A stretch of 64,000 nt of DNA from Argopecten irradians (lineage: Eukaryota; Mollusca; Bivalvia; Pectinida; Pectinidae). The translations under genes and the position numbers were made by a program. The stretch lies in the NCBI RefSeq assembly GCF_041381155.1, contig NC_091141.1:20790828-20854827 (forward strand), read 5' to 3'. Numbering within the stretch: position 1 is the stretch's first letter; each line of letters begins with the position of its first letter. A model generated the notes under the pieces. That model did not search any database and had not been told where the DNA came from. It saw nothing but the letters and a program-made list of their open reading frames with translations. Shown piece by piece: positions 37,801 to 52,800 of the stretch.

Positions 37801-40800
37801 TTAAATTTCACATACACTATAGGTATTTGATTTTAAAAGTAGCTTGAAATTCATAATACATGACAATATTTTGTAATGATCAGAACTTTATATGAGCCAG
37901 TTTGTTTGAAGTTAATAGTGATCAGAAAAGAGCCCTAAAAGTCTGCATCATTTACTTGTTCTGCACGCAGCCTAAATATCACATCAGCATGTTACCTTCA
38001 TTGAATTTGTTTCAAAAATTCTCCATGGTAATTTTATTTCCTTAGATACATTTGTATAATGAAATCCGAATAAGCCCACAAGTTACAGAATGTGAGAAGC
38101 ATTACTTAAGGTTTTTTTTCTTTTTTTTTTTTCAAAATCCAAATAAAAATAACTTCAAAACACATAACCTATGAGACGTTGATCAATCAGGCACACTGCT
38201 GATTGTGTTCTAAGGGAAATAACTCACTAAAACAGGTGATTGCACAGTCTTCCAAACGTTCTGTTACATATGTAAAATTTTAATAATCTCTGATAAAACT
38301 CTTGGACAAATAATTAATGAGTTGATGAAGCTAAATTAGTTGATAAATGATGTATATTGATTCTGTACTTTGTTAGTTGATAAATGATGTATATTGATGT
38401 CTGTACTATGTTAGTTGTTATGTTAGTTGTTATGATAAATGCTTTATATCAATATATTCTGTACTTTTTCTCTTTACGGATGCATGTGAGACAGAACTTT
38501 TGAGACATAGTGTACATACATTGTACTATCAATGCTAACTTGTCTATTCTGGCCAATAAATGTTCCTAAACTGTTAACTTTCCATAGACAGTATCACAGA
38601 ACTTAAGGAAAGCTTCTTATTAGAAGATGTTTTCCTTGAAGGGCCACAACCTTTCTGAAACCATTTCTGACTTTTAAAATGGGATTGGAGAACGAAATGG
38701 ATAATCTATAGAGTCACAAAAGTTACTAACTTACCGTTAATACTACACTAGCTAAAATGCTAACCAGATACAAACTCAAACCAAATTGTGAACCAGTTAT
38801 CCGGTTGCCCGTTTATTCCACCCTAGTACTAGAGATGATTAGCAGAGTATGTGTCATGATTACCTGAAGATGTGACATGATTACCTGAAGATGTGACATG
38901 ATCATCTGAGGAAGTGACATGATCATCTGAGGATGTGTCATGATTACCTGAGAATGTGACATGATTACCTGAAGATGTGTCATGATTACCTGAGGATGTG
39001 ACATGATTACCTGAGATGTGTCATGATTACCTGAGGATGTGACATGATTACCTGAGGAAGTGACATGATCATCTGAGGATGTGTCATGATTACCTGAGAG
39101 ATGTGACATGATTACCTGAGGATGTGACATGATTACCTGAGGAATGTGACATGATTACCTGAGGATGTGTCATGATTACCTGAGTGACATACGAGATGTG
39201 ACATGATTATCTGAGGATGTGACATGATTACCTGAGGATGTGACATGATTACCTGAGGAAGTGACATGATTACCTGAGGAATGTGACATGATATACCTGA
39301 GGAATGTGTCATGATTACCTGAGAATGTGACATGATTACCTGAGAATGTGACATGATTACCTGAGGATGTGACATGATTACTGAGAGTGCATGATATCTG
39401 AGGATGTGACATGATTACCTGAGGAAGTGACATGATATCTGAGGATGTGTCATGATTACCTGAGAAGTGACATGATCATCTGAGGATGTGTCATGATTAC
39501 CTGAGAATGTGACATGATTACCTGAGGATGTGACATGATTACCTGAGGATGTGACATGATTACCTGAGGATGTGACATGATTACCTGAGAAGTGATACTG
39601 AGATGTGTCATGATTACCTGAGGAATGTGACATGATTACCTGAGGATGTGTCATGATTACCTGAGGATGTGACATGATTACCTGAGGAAGTGACATGATT
39701 ACCTGAGATGTGTCATGATTACCTGAGGATGTGACATGATTACCTGAGGATGTGACATGATTACCTGAAGATGTGACATGATTACCTGAGGAAGTGACAT
39801 GATCATCTGAGGATGTGACATGATTACCTGAGGATGTGACATGATTACCTGAGGATGTGACATGATTACCTGAGGATGTGACATGATCATCTGAGGATGT
39901 GTCATGATTACCTGAGAATGTGACATGATTACCTGAAGATGTGTCATGATTACCTGAGGAAGTGACACGATCATCTGAGGATGTGTCATGATTACCTGAG
40001 AATGTGACATGATTACCTGAGGATGTGTCATGATCATCTGAGGATGTGTCATGATTACCTGAGGATGTGACATGATTACCTGAGGATGTGACATGATTAC
40101 CTGAGGCCATTACCTGAAGATATGACATGATTACCTGAAGATGTGTCATGATTGCCTGAGGAAGTGACACAATCATCTGAGGATGTGTCATGATTACCTG
40201 ACAATGTGACATGATTAACCTGAGGAAGTGACGATCATCTGAGGCCATTACCTGACAATGTGACATGATTACCTGAGGAAGTGACATGATTACCTGAGAA
40301 TGTGACATGATTATCTGAGAATGTGACATGATTTACCTGAGGAAGTGACATGATTACCTGAGGATGTGACATGATTACCTGAGGATGTGACATGATCATC
40401 TGAGGATGTTACATGATTACCTGAAGATGTGTCATGATCATCTGAGGAAGTGACATGATTACCTGAGGAAGTGACATGATTATCTAAGGATGTTACATGA
40501 TTACCTGAAGATGTGTCATGATCATCTGAGGAAGTGACATGATTACCTGAGGAAGTGACACGATCACCTGAGGATGTGTCATGATTACCTGAGGATGTGA
40601 CATGATTACCTGAGGATGTGACATGATTACCTGAGGATGTGACATGATTACCTGAGGATGTGACATGATCATCTGAGGAAGTGTCATGATCATCTGAGGA
40701 AGTGACATGATTACCTGAGGAAGTGACATGATTATCTGAGGATGTGACATGATTACCTGAGGATGTGACATGATCATCTGAGGATGTGTCATGATTACCT

Positions 40801-43800
40801 GAGAATGTGACATGATTACCTGAGGATGTGACATGATTACCTGAGGATGTGACATGATTACCTGAGGAAGTGACATGATTACCTGAGGATGTGTCATGAT
40901 TACCTGAGGATGTGACATGATTACCTGAGGAAGTGACATGATTACCTGAGGATGTGACATGATTACCTGAGGATGTGACATGATTACCTGAGGATGTGAC
41001 ATGATTACCTGAGGATGTGACATGATTACCTGAGGATGTGACATGATTACCTGAAGATGTGACATGATTACCTGAGGATGTGACATGATTACCTGAGGAT
41101 GTGACATGATTACCTGAGGATGTGACATGATTACCTGAGGATGTGACATGATTACCTGAGGATGTGACATGATTACCTGAGGATGTGACATGATTACCTG
41201 AGGATGTGACATGATTACCTGAAAGTGACATGATTACCTGAAGTGACATGATTACCTGAGGATGTGACATGATTACCTGAGGATGTGACATGATTACCTG
41301 AGGATGTGACATGATTACCTGAGGATGTGACATGATTACCTGAGGAGATGTGACATGATTACCTGAGGAATGTGACATGATTACCTGAGGATGTGACATG
41401 ATTACCTGAGGATGTGACATGAATGTGACATGATTACCTGAGGATGTGTCATGATTACCTGAGGATGTGACATGATTACCTGAGGATGTGACATGATTAC
41501 CTGAAGATGTGACATGATTACCTGAGGAAGTGACACGATCATCTGAGGATGTGTCATGATTACCTGAGAATGTGACATGATTACCTGAAGATGTGTCATG
41601 ATAACCTGAGGAAGTGACACGATCATCTGAGGATGTGTCATGATTACCTGAAGATGTGAACCAGTTATCCGGTTGCCCGTTCTAGCACTAGAGATGATTA
41701 TCAGAGTATGTGTTATGATTACCTGAAGATGTGACATGATTACCTGAAGATGTGAGATAATGTGACATGATTACCTGAGGATGTGTCATGATTACCTGAG
41801 GAAGTGACATGATCATCTGAGGATGTGTCATGATTACCTGAGAATGTGACATGATTACCTGAAGATGTGTCATGATTACCTGAGGAAGTGACATGATCAT
41901 CTGAGGATGTGTCATGATTACCTGAGAATGTGACATGATTACCTAAAGATGTGAACCAGTTATCCGGTTGCCCATTCTAGCACTAGAGATGATTTGCAGA
42001 GTATGTGTCATGATTACCTGAAGATGTGACATGATTACCTGATGATGTGACATGATTACCTGATGATGTGACATGATTACCTGAGGAAGTGACACAATCA
42101 TCTGAGGATGTGTCATGATTACCTGAGAATGTGACATGATTACCTGAAGATGTGTCATGATTACCTGAGGAAGTGACACAATCATCTGAGGATGTGTCAT
42201 GATTACCTGAGAATGTGACATGATTACCTAAGGATGTGAACCAGTTATCCGGTTGCCCGTTCTAGCACTAGAGATGATTTGCAGAGTATGTGTCAAGATT
42301 ACCTGAAGATGTGACATGATTACCTGAGGAAGTGACACAATCATCTGAGGATGTGTCATGATTACCTGAGAATGTGACATGATTACCTGAGGATGTGACA
42401 TGATTACCTGAGGAAGTGACATGATTACCCTGAGGAAGTGGACATGATTACTGAGGAATGTGTCATGATTACCTGAGGATGTGACATGATTACCTGAAGA
42501 TGTGACATAATTACCTGAGAATGTGTCATGATTACCTGATGATGTGACATGATTACCTGAAGATGTGACATAATGTGACATGATTACCTGAAGATGTGTC
42601 ATGATTACCTGAGGAAGTGACACAATCATCTGAGGATGTGTCATGATTACCTGAGAATGTGACATGATTACCTGAAGATGTGTCATGATTACCTGAGGAA
42701 GTGACACAATCATCTGAGGATGTGTCATGATTACCTGAGAATGTGTCATGATTACCTGAGGATGTGACATGATTACCTGAGGATGTGACATGATTACCTG
42801 ATGATGTGACATGATTACCTGAGGATGTGCTATGATTACCTGAGGAAGTGACATGATAACTTTAGTAATAAGATTACCTGTTAAGATGTCTGAATCTTGA
42901 CTTCCAGTCCTCCCCCCTTTTGATGATGCCTGTCTCTTTACTTGTCAGCTCCATTCCGTAAAAGTGCAGCATCATCTCGTAAGACTTGAGTACACGTGCA
43001 TGGGCTTCCTTATCTGCCATGATTTTCTAAATAATTGAACAGAAATGCCTTAAAACTGTGTCCACATGTTGAGCTCAACAGTACTCCTCGAGAAATGCTA
43101 AATTAAAACTATCCTGATGGATACTTAGTAAGGGTGGCCATGTGTACTGCTATCCTGATGGATACTTAGTATGGGTGGCCATGTGTACTGCTATCCTGAT
43201 GGATACTTAGTATGGGTGGCCATGTGTACTGCTATCCTGATGGATACTTAGTATGGGTGGCCATGTGTACCACTATCCTGATGGATACTTAGTATGGGTG
43301 GCCATGTGTACTGCTATCCTGATGGATACTTAGTATGGGTGGCCATGTGTACTGCTATCCTGATGGATACTTAGTATGGGTGGCCATGTGTACCACTATC
43401 CTGATGGATACTTAGTATGGGTGGCCATGTGTACTGCTATCCTGATGGATACTTAGTATGGGTGGCCATGTGTACCACTATCCTGATGGATACTTAGTAT
43501 GGGTGGCCATGTGTACTGCTATCCTGATGGATACTTAGTATGGGTGGCCATGTGTACTGCTATCCTGATGGATACTTAGTATGGGTGGCCATGTGTACTG
43601 CTATCCTGATGGATACTTAGTATGGGTGGCCATGTGTACTGCTATCCTGATGGATACTTAGTATGGGTGGCCATGTGTACCACTATCCTGATGGATACTT
43701 AGTATGGGTGGCCATGTGTACTGCTATCCTGATGGATACTTAGTATGGGTGGCCATGTGTACCGCTATCCTGATGGATATGTGGTATGGGTGGCCATGTG

Positions 43801-46800
43801 TACCACTATCCTGATGGATACTCAGTATGGGTGGCCATGTGTACCACTATCCTGATGGACACTTTGTATGGGTGGTCATGTGTACAACTATCCTGATGGA
43901 AACTTAGTACGGGTGGCCATGTGTACTACTATCCTGATGGATACTTAGTATGGGTGGCCATGTGTACCACTATCCTGATGGATACTTAGTATGGGTGGCC
44001 ATGTGTACTGCTATCCTGATGGATACTTAGTATGGGTGACCATGTGTACTGCTATCCTGATGGATACTTAGTATGGGTGGCCATGTGTACTGCTATCCTG
44101 ATGGATACTTAGTATGGGTGACCATGTATACTGCTATCCTGATGGATACTTAGTATGGGTGGTCATGTGTACTGCTATCCTGATGGATACTTAGTATGGG
44201 TGGCCATGTGTACCACTATCCTGATGGATACTTAGTATGGGTGGCCATGTGTACTGCTATCCTGATGGATACTTAGTATGGGTGGCCATGTGTACTGCTA
44301 TCCTGATGGATACTTAGTATGGGTGGCCATGTGTACTGCTATCCTGATGGATACTTAGTATGGGTGGCCATGTGTACTGCTATCCTGATGGATACTTAGT
44401 ATGGGTGGCCATGTGTACCACTATCCTGATGGATACTTAGTATGGGTGGCCATGTGTACTGCTATCCTGATGGATACTTAGTATGGGTGGCCATGTGTAC
44501 TGATATCCTGATGGATACTTAGTATGGGTGACCATGTGTACTGCTATCCTGATGGATACTTAGTATGGGTGGCCATGTGTACTGCTATCCTGATGGATAC
44601 TTAGTATGGGTGGCCATGTGTACCACTATCCTGATGGATACTTAGTATGGGTGGCCATGTGTACTGCTATCCTGATGGATACTTAGTATGGGTGGCCATG
44701 TGTACTGCTATCCTGATGGATACTTAGTATGGGTGGCCATGTGTACTGCTATCCTGATGGATACTTAGTATGGGTGGCCATGTGTACTGCTATCCTGATG
44801 GATCCATGTGTACCTACTGATGGATACTTAGTATGGGTGGCCATGTGTACTGCTATCCTGATGGATACTTAGTATGGGTGGCCATGTGTACCTACTATCC
44901 TGATGGATACTTTAGTATGGGTGGCCATGTGTACTGCTATCCTGATGGATACTTAGTATGGGTGGCCATGTGTACTGCTATCCTGATGGATACTTAGTAT
45001 GGGTGGCCATGTGTACTGCTATCCTGATGGATACTTAGTATGGGTGGCCATGTGTACCACTATCCTGATGGATACTTAGTATGGGTGGCCATGTGTACTG
45101 CTATCCTGATGGATACTTAGTATGGGTGGCCATGTGTACTGCTATCCTGATGGATACTTAGTATGGGTGGCCATGTGTACTGCTATCCTGATGGATACTT
45201 AGTATGGGTGGCCATGTGTACCACTATCCTGATGGATACTTAGTATGGGTGGCCATGTGTACTGCTATCCTGATGGTTACTTAATATGGGTGGCCCTGTT
45301 GTATGAAGGGAAATTTTATGTTATTTTAAATTGTAAATTTACTGAACAAAGATCTACATTAGGTTCGGATAATGTTAAGAATGAAACAGTACAATACCAT
45401 ACCGGTATCAATGAAATGATACTGATATTCAAGGATACCCATACTGATCGATACTTTTGAAGAAATACCCTGGTTGTCTAACATAGTACATAAAGATTTT
45501 ATTTGTTATAACGTTTAAATTACACAAGAAAGTATACAAGTTGTGCAGACAATGTATTTTTTTTATTATAAAACAGAATTGCAAGAATCAAGACCATGCA
45601 TGTTCTTACACACAGTGCTTTTTCTTCTTCATTTTGTTACTTTTACTTGCGGATCTTCTTAAAGAATAATGTCTTTATTTTTTTCAAACAGAGATAAGAG
45701 TACTTTTTAAAATAGGTATGCAGCAGTGTTTTATTAAAACGGGTAACAATACCTTTGAATAGTGAGTATGATATCCAAACCTAACGTATAAGTTCTATAA
45801 TCACTACTTGTGAAATGCAGCAGGTCATCACAAATTATCCTCTACTAAAGGTTACAGTAACACCTTATGTTGCTGATTTACCTACCTTGATTTCATGAAG
45901 CTGTAGTTCTTGTGAGTAAAAGTTCATGCCTGATTCTCTGATGGGAAATAACCTACACAGGAATAAAATGAAATGGAGTTACTTCCCTTTGAACATACAG
46001 TTACAATTCAGCCCTTACCTGAAGCATGATTTAAACGAACTTCAGGAACTACATTAGATAATGTTTATTAGTGGTATTTATGGAGATTGGGAAAAATAGC
46101 ATTTAATCCATCTTTTGTTTGAATAGGAGATCTTTACATAATTATTTAGAGAAATGACGGAAACAGAGTAAATGATTTCATATAATTATATATGATAGCC
46201 TTCGCCAGGAATCAAACTCGGGACATACATTGTTTGACATACTTATAGTCTTATGTACGGCCAATCAACCTATAGAAGTTCTCCAAGAGGTACACTGTGG
46301 CAAATGTTCACCAGGGTTTCATAATGATGAAACAACGCTTCACTATATCATATTTATGGTAAAACAGCAGCCACATCCAAGGAACATTGAGCAGAGTCAT
46401 AGGAACAACCTTACAGATATAGATATACAGTAAAACATGTTTGTAATGAACACGCTTACAACAAATACATGGTTATAACGTTGTAATTTTCATTCCCGTA
46501 ATGATTCCTATTGTATGTTAACAATATGTGTATAGCAAATTATGTTTATAACCAAGTTATTTCTAAGGTCCCCAGAGGTTCGTTATTAATGTTTTTTATT
46601 GTATAAATATAATTACCATTGAATGTATCCATGGTGAGTTTCCAGCAGTCTAAAATTTCCCCACCAATCCTCATGGATGTTTTTGATGTAATCTCCTATA
46701 AATGAAAAAGAGTCAGAATACAGAATGGAAGAGGACCTGTTATCAGGCAGGTTTTGGTTTTGTATGTAGACAAAGCCAAATACATGTATACATATACATT

Positions 46801-49800
46801 TATATGTGTCTACAAATAAAAGCAACAAAACTGTGGTTTCACACTAAACTTTACACTGACTTTAACTCAGTCAATTAAGCATTGATGTCACTATTTTTCT
46901 AATTTTATCGGGGTATGAAAAAAAAATGTTTGCAAACTGTGTGAATCCGCTATGCGGATTCTCACAAAAGTTTGTGAACTATTTTTTTTTCATAACCCGA
47001 TAAAATTAAAAAAATAGTGACATCAATACTTATGATTAATTTTATACTCTATTTGATGAAATGAAGTATGTGTAAATGTAACATTATAGTGGTTTTTCAA
47101 GGGATTCTTTTTTCAGAATCAATACACAACTTCAATGTCTCTATTGTGACATCACGCTAACGTCGCGGTTTCGCACCATTCTCGGATTTTTTTTCCATAG
47201 TGGTATGCAAAAAAAATATTGGCCAATCAGAAACCCAGATTTGGTATGAAAACAAAGAAAAATTAATTATTTATAATTAATATCAAAATCTAGGTCAAAA
47301 TATATTTAAGTCTTTGAATTAACTCAAAACACATGTACAGTACAGTAACTAAAAAATACATAATTTTCAAAATTTGAACAGTTGTTGTTCAACATTTTCT
47401 GAAAACTTTTTTTTTCCCAGCAAATTTTATTGACAATGATTTTGAATGCCAAATGAATTGAACAACAAGCAAAGCCTATATAAGTTCACTCTCTGTTTTC
47501 TGTCATTCTATAACCTAGGAATCAATTTAAATTAAACCCCACATGAATGCTTAAATGTTTATGATACAAATGAGCACAACTGGGCTCAGTTTCACAAACA
47601 TTCCTTCAATTAAAAGCATTACAGATTCTAAGGAAAGTTCCTTAACTTAAGATTTTTCCTTAACTTCTGAGTAATGCTTTCCTCTAGGGAATTTTAAGTG
47701 AAGTAATGTTTGTAAAACTGGGCCCTGGTGGGCTTTGACGACAGGAGTTAGACATCAGTGAACAATTCTAGTTATGTTGATGTTTTAGTTGTAGCCTTAC
47801 CGTCTGGGTGGGACTTGATCTTCCCGGTATAAAACATTAGGTTCTCTGTTAGCTCCGGATGGTCTTTTTTCCCCTGTAACAAGGTGTATTGAAAGGTTAA
47901 AACAGATATTCACCACACTTTTTAAAATCGTCCATTATGTATATTTATCACATTGAAGGACACCCAATATTTATTGATCTATCCAACAAAACAAATATCC
48001 ATCACTGATTTCTATCATAGGTTCTAAATTCATTGACGTTTAGAACCGACTTTCACACAGGTAGGTATGATTTATATAAATACAATGTATAATAACTTCA
48101 TGTATTTCTAATCATTACCTCACTGTCGCAGTGAAAGCTGAATTGGTGTAGAATCAGATTTCATAACACTGTGTCACAACTGAAATTTCTGTGTTGTCAA
48201 ACTGCATAATCCAATTAAATGAAATCTTTCAAACCTTCTGTTTCAATTATTATCCTTTTCTGTAAAGTTTAAAAGATTTTACTTACTAGATACTCTTTTC
48301 TGTAAAGTTTAAATAATCATACTTACTAGATTTCCTTTCCTGTAAAGCTTATACAGATAATACTTACTGGATTTCCTTTTCTGTATAGTTTATACAGATA
48401 ATACTTACTGGATTTCCTTTTCTGTATAGTTTATACAGACAATACTTACTGGATTTCCTTTTCTGTATAGTTTATACAGATAATACTTACTGGATTTCCT
48501 TTTCTGTATAGTTTATACAGATAATACTTACTGGATTTCCTTTCCTGTATAGTTTATACAGATAATACTTACTGGATATCCTTTCCTGTATAGTTTATAC
48601 AGATAATACTTACTGGATATCCTTTCCTGTATAGTTTATACAGATAATACTTACTGGATATCCTTTCCTGTTTATAGTTTATACAGATATACTTATGGAT
48701 TCCTCTGTATAGTTTATACAGATAATACTTACTGGATATCCTTTCCTGTATAGTTTATACAGATAATACTTACTGGATATCCTTTTCTGTATAGTTTATA
48801 CAGATAATACTTACTGGATTTCCTTTCCTGTATAGTTTATACAGATAATACTTACTGGATTTCCTTTTCTGTATAGTTTATACAGATAATACTTACTGGA
48901 TATCCTTTCCTGTATAGTTTATACAGATAATACTTACTGGATATCCTTTCCTGTATAGTTTATACAGATAATACTTACTGGATATCCTTTCCTGTATAGT
49001 TTATACAGATAATACTTACTGGATATCCTTTTCTGTATAGTTTATACAGATAATACTTACTGGATATCCTTTCCTGTATAGTTTATACAGATAATACTTA
49101 CTGGATTTCCTTTCTGTATAGTTTATACAGATAATACTTACTGGATATCCTTTTCTGTATAGTTTATACAGATAATACTTACTGGATTTCCTTTTCTGTA
49201 TAGTTTATACAGATAATACTTACTGGATATCCTTTTCTGTATAGTTTATACAGATAATACTTACTGGATTTCCTTTTCCTGTATAGTTTATACAGATAAT
49301 ACTTACTGGATATCCTTTTCTGTATAGTTTATACAGAGTAATACTTACTGGATTTCCTTTCCTGTATAGTTTATACAGATAATACTTACTGGATATCCTT
49401 TCCTGTATAGTTTATACAGATAATACTTACTGGATTTCCTTTTCTGTATAGTTTATACAGATAATACTTACTGGATATCCTTTTCTGTATAGTTTATACA
49501 GATAATACTTACTGGATATCCTTTCCTGTATAGTTTATACAGATAATACTTACTGGATTTCCTTTCCTGTATAGTTTATACAGATAATACTTACTGGATA
49601 TCCTTTCCTGTATAGTTTATACAGATAATACTTACTGGATTTCCTTTCCTGTATAGTTTATACAGATAATACTTACTGGATATCCTTTTCCTGTATAGTT
49701 TATACAGATAATACTTACTGGATATCTTTTCTGTATAGTTTATACAGATAATACTTACTGGATATCCTTTTCTGTATAGTTTATACAGATAATACTTACT

Positions 49801-52800
49801 GGATATCCTTTCCTGTATAGTTTATACAGATAATACTTACTGGATTTCCTTTCCTGTATAGTTTATACAGATAATACTTACTGGATATCCTTTCCTGTAT
49901 AGTTTATACAGATAATACTTACTGGATATCCTTTCCTGTATAGTTTATACAGATAATACTTACTGGATATCCTTTTCTGTATAGTTTATACAGATAATAC
50001 TTACTGGATATCCTTTCCTGTATAGTTTATACAGATAATACTTACTGGATATCCTTTTCTGTATAGTTTATACAGATAATACTTACTGGATATCCTTTTC
50101 TGTATAGTTTATACAGATAATACTTACTGGATATCCTTTCCTGTATAGTTTATACAGATAATACTTACTGGATATCCTTTCCTGTATAGTTTATACAGAT
50201 AATACTTACTGGATATCCTTTTTCTGTATAGTTTATACAGATAATACTTACTGGATATCCTTTCCTGTATAGTTTATACAGATAATACTTACTGGATATC
50301 CTTTCCTGTATAGTTTATACAGATAATACTTACTTGATATCCTTTCCTGTAAATTATACAGATAATACTTACTGGATATCCTTCCCTGTATAGTTTATAC
50401 AGATAATACTTACTGGATATCCTTTTCTGTATAGTTTATACAGATAATACTTACTGGATATCCTTTTCTGTATAGTTTATACAGATAATACTTACTGGAT
50501 ATCCTTTCCTGTATAGTTTATACAGATAATACTTACTGGATATCCTTTCCTGTATAGTTTATACAGATAATACTTACTGGATATCCTTTTCTGTATAGTT
50601 TATACAGATAATACTTACTGGATATCCTTTTCTGTATAGTTTATACAGATAATACTTACTGGATATCCTTTCCTGTATAGTTTATACAGATAATACTTAC
50701 TGGATATCCTTTCCTGTATAGTTTATACAGATAATACTTACTGGATATCCTTTCCTGTATAGTTTATACAGATAATACTTACTGGATATCCTTTCCTGTA
50801 TAGTTTATACAGATAATACTTACTGGATATCCTTTCCTGTATAGTTTATACAGATAATACTTACTGGATATCCTTTTCTGTATAGTTTATACAGATAAAC
50901 TTACTTTTACTAGTTTATACAGAAATATTACTGGATATCCTTTTTCTGTATAGTTTATACAGATAATACTTACTGGATATCTTTTCTGTATAGTTTATAC
51001 AGATAATACTTACTGGATATCCTTTCTGTATAGTTTTATACAGATAATACTTACTGGATATCCTTTCCTGTATAGTTTATACAGATAATACTTACTGGAT
51101 ATCCTTTCCTGTATAGTTTATACAGATAATACTTACTGGATTTCCTTTTCTGTATAGTTTATACAGATAATACTTACTGGATATCCTTTCTGTATAGTTT
51201 ATACAGATAATACTTACTGGATATCCTTTCCTGTATAGTTTTATACAGATAATACTTACTGGATATCCTTTCCTGTATAGTTTATACAGATAATACTTAC
51301 TGGATATCCTTTCCTGTATAGTTTATACAGATAATACTTACTGGATATCCTTTCCTGTATAGTTTATACAGATAATACTTACTGGATATCCTTTTCCTGT
51401 ATAGTTTATACAGATAATACTTACTGGATATCCTTTCCTGTATAGTTTATACAGATAATACTTACTGGATATCCTTCCCTGTATAGTTTATACAGATAAT
51501 ACTTACTGGATATCCTTTTCTGTATAGTTTATACAGATAATACTTACTGGATATCCTTTCCTGTATAGTTTATACAGATAATACTTACTGGATATCCTTT
51601 CCTGTATAGTTTATACAGATAATACTTACTGGATATCCTTTCCTGTATAGTTTATACAGATAATACTTACTGGATATCCTTTCCTGTATAGTTTATACAG
51701 ATAATACTTACTGGATTTCCTTTTCTGTATAGTTTATACAGATAATACTTACTGGATTTCCTTTTCTGTATAGTTTATACAGATAATACTTACTGGATTT
51801 CCTTTCCTGTATAGTTTATACAGATAATACTTACTGGATATCCTTTCCTGTATAGTTTTTATACAGATAATACTTACTGGATATCCTTTCCTGTATATTG
51901 TTTATACAGATAATACTTACTGGATATCCTTTCCTGTATAGTTTATACAGATAATACTTACTGGATATCCTTTCCTGTATAGTTTATACAGATAATACTT
52001 ACTGGATATCCTTTTCTGTATAGTTTATACAGATAATACTTACTGGATATCCTTTCCTGTATAGTTTTATACAGATAATACTTACTGGATATCCTTTCCT
52101 GTATAGTTTATACAGATAATACTTACTGGATATCCTTTCCTGTATAGTTTATACAGATAATACTTACTGGATTTCCTTTCCTGTATAGTTTATACAGATA
52201 ATACTTACTGGATTATCCTTTCCTGTATAGTTTATACAGATATATACTTACTGGATATCCTTTTCTGTATAGTTTTTATACAGATAATACTTACTGGATA
52301 TCCTTTTCTGTATAGTTTATACAGATAATACTTACTGGATATCCTTTCCTGTATAGTTTATACAGATAATACTTACTGGATATCCTTTCCTGTATAGTTT
52401 ATACAGATAATACTTACTGGATTTCCTTTCCTGTATAGTTTATACAGATAATACTTACTGGATATCCTTCCTGTATAGTTTATACAGTTAATACTTACTG
52501 GATTTCCTTTCTGTTTAGTTTATACAGATAATACTTACTGGATATCCTTTTCCTGTATAGTTTATACAGATAATACTTACTGGATATCCTTTCCTGTATA
52601 GTTTATACAGATAATACTTACTGGATTTCCTTTCCTGTATAGTTTATACAGATAATACTTACTGGATATCCTTTTCTGTATAGTTTATATACAGATAATA
52701 CTTACTGGATATCCTTTCCTGTATAGTTTATACAGAAATGTATTACTGGATAATCCTTTCTGTATAGTTTATACAGATAATACTTACTGGATATCCTTTT

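Noticed and set aside
40311..41420. 369-codon minus-strand ORF with seven-residue repeats
   Set aside because: Product of a 21-bp tandem repeat (7 codons, no stop in two frames) inside OGFR intron 6; adjacent frames are equally open.
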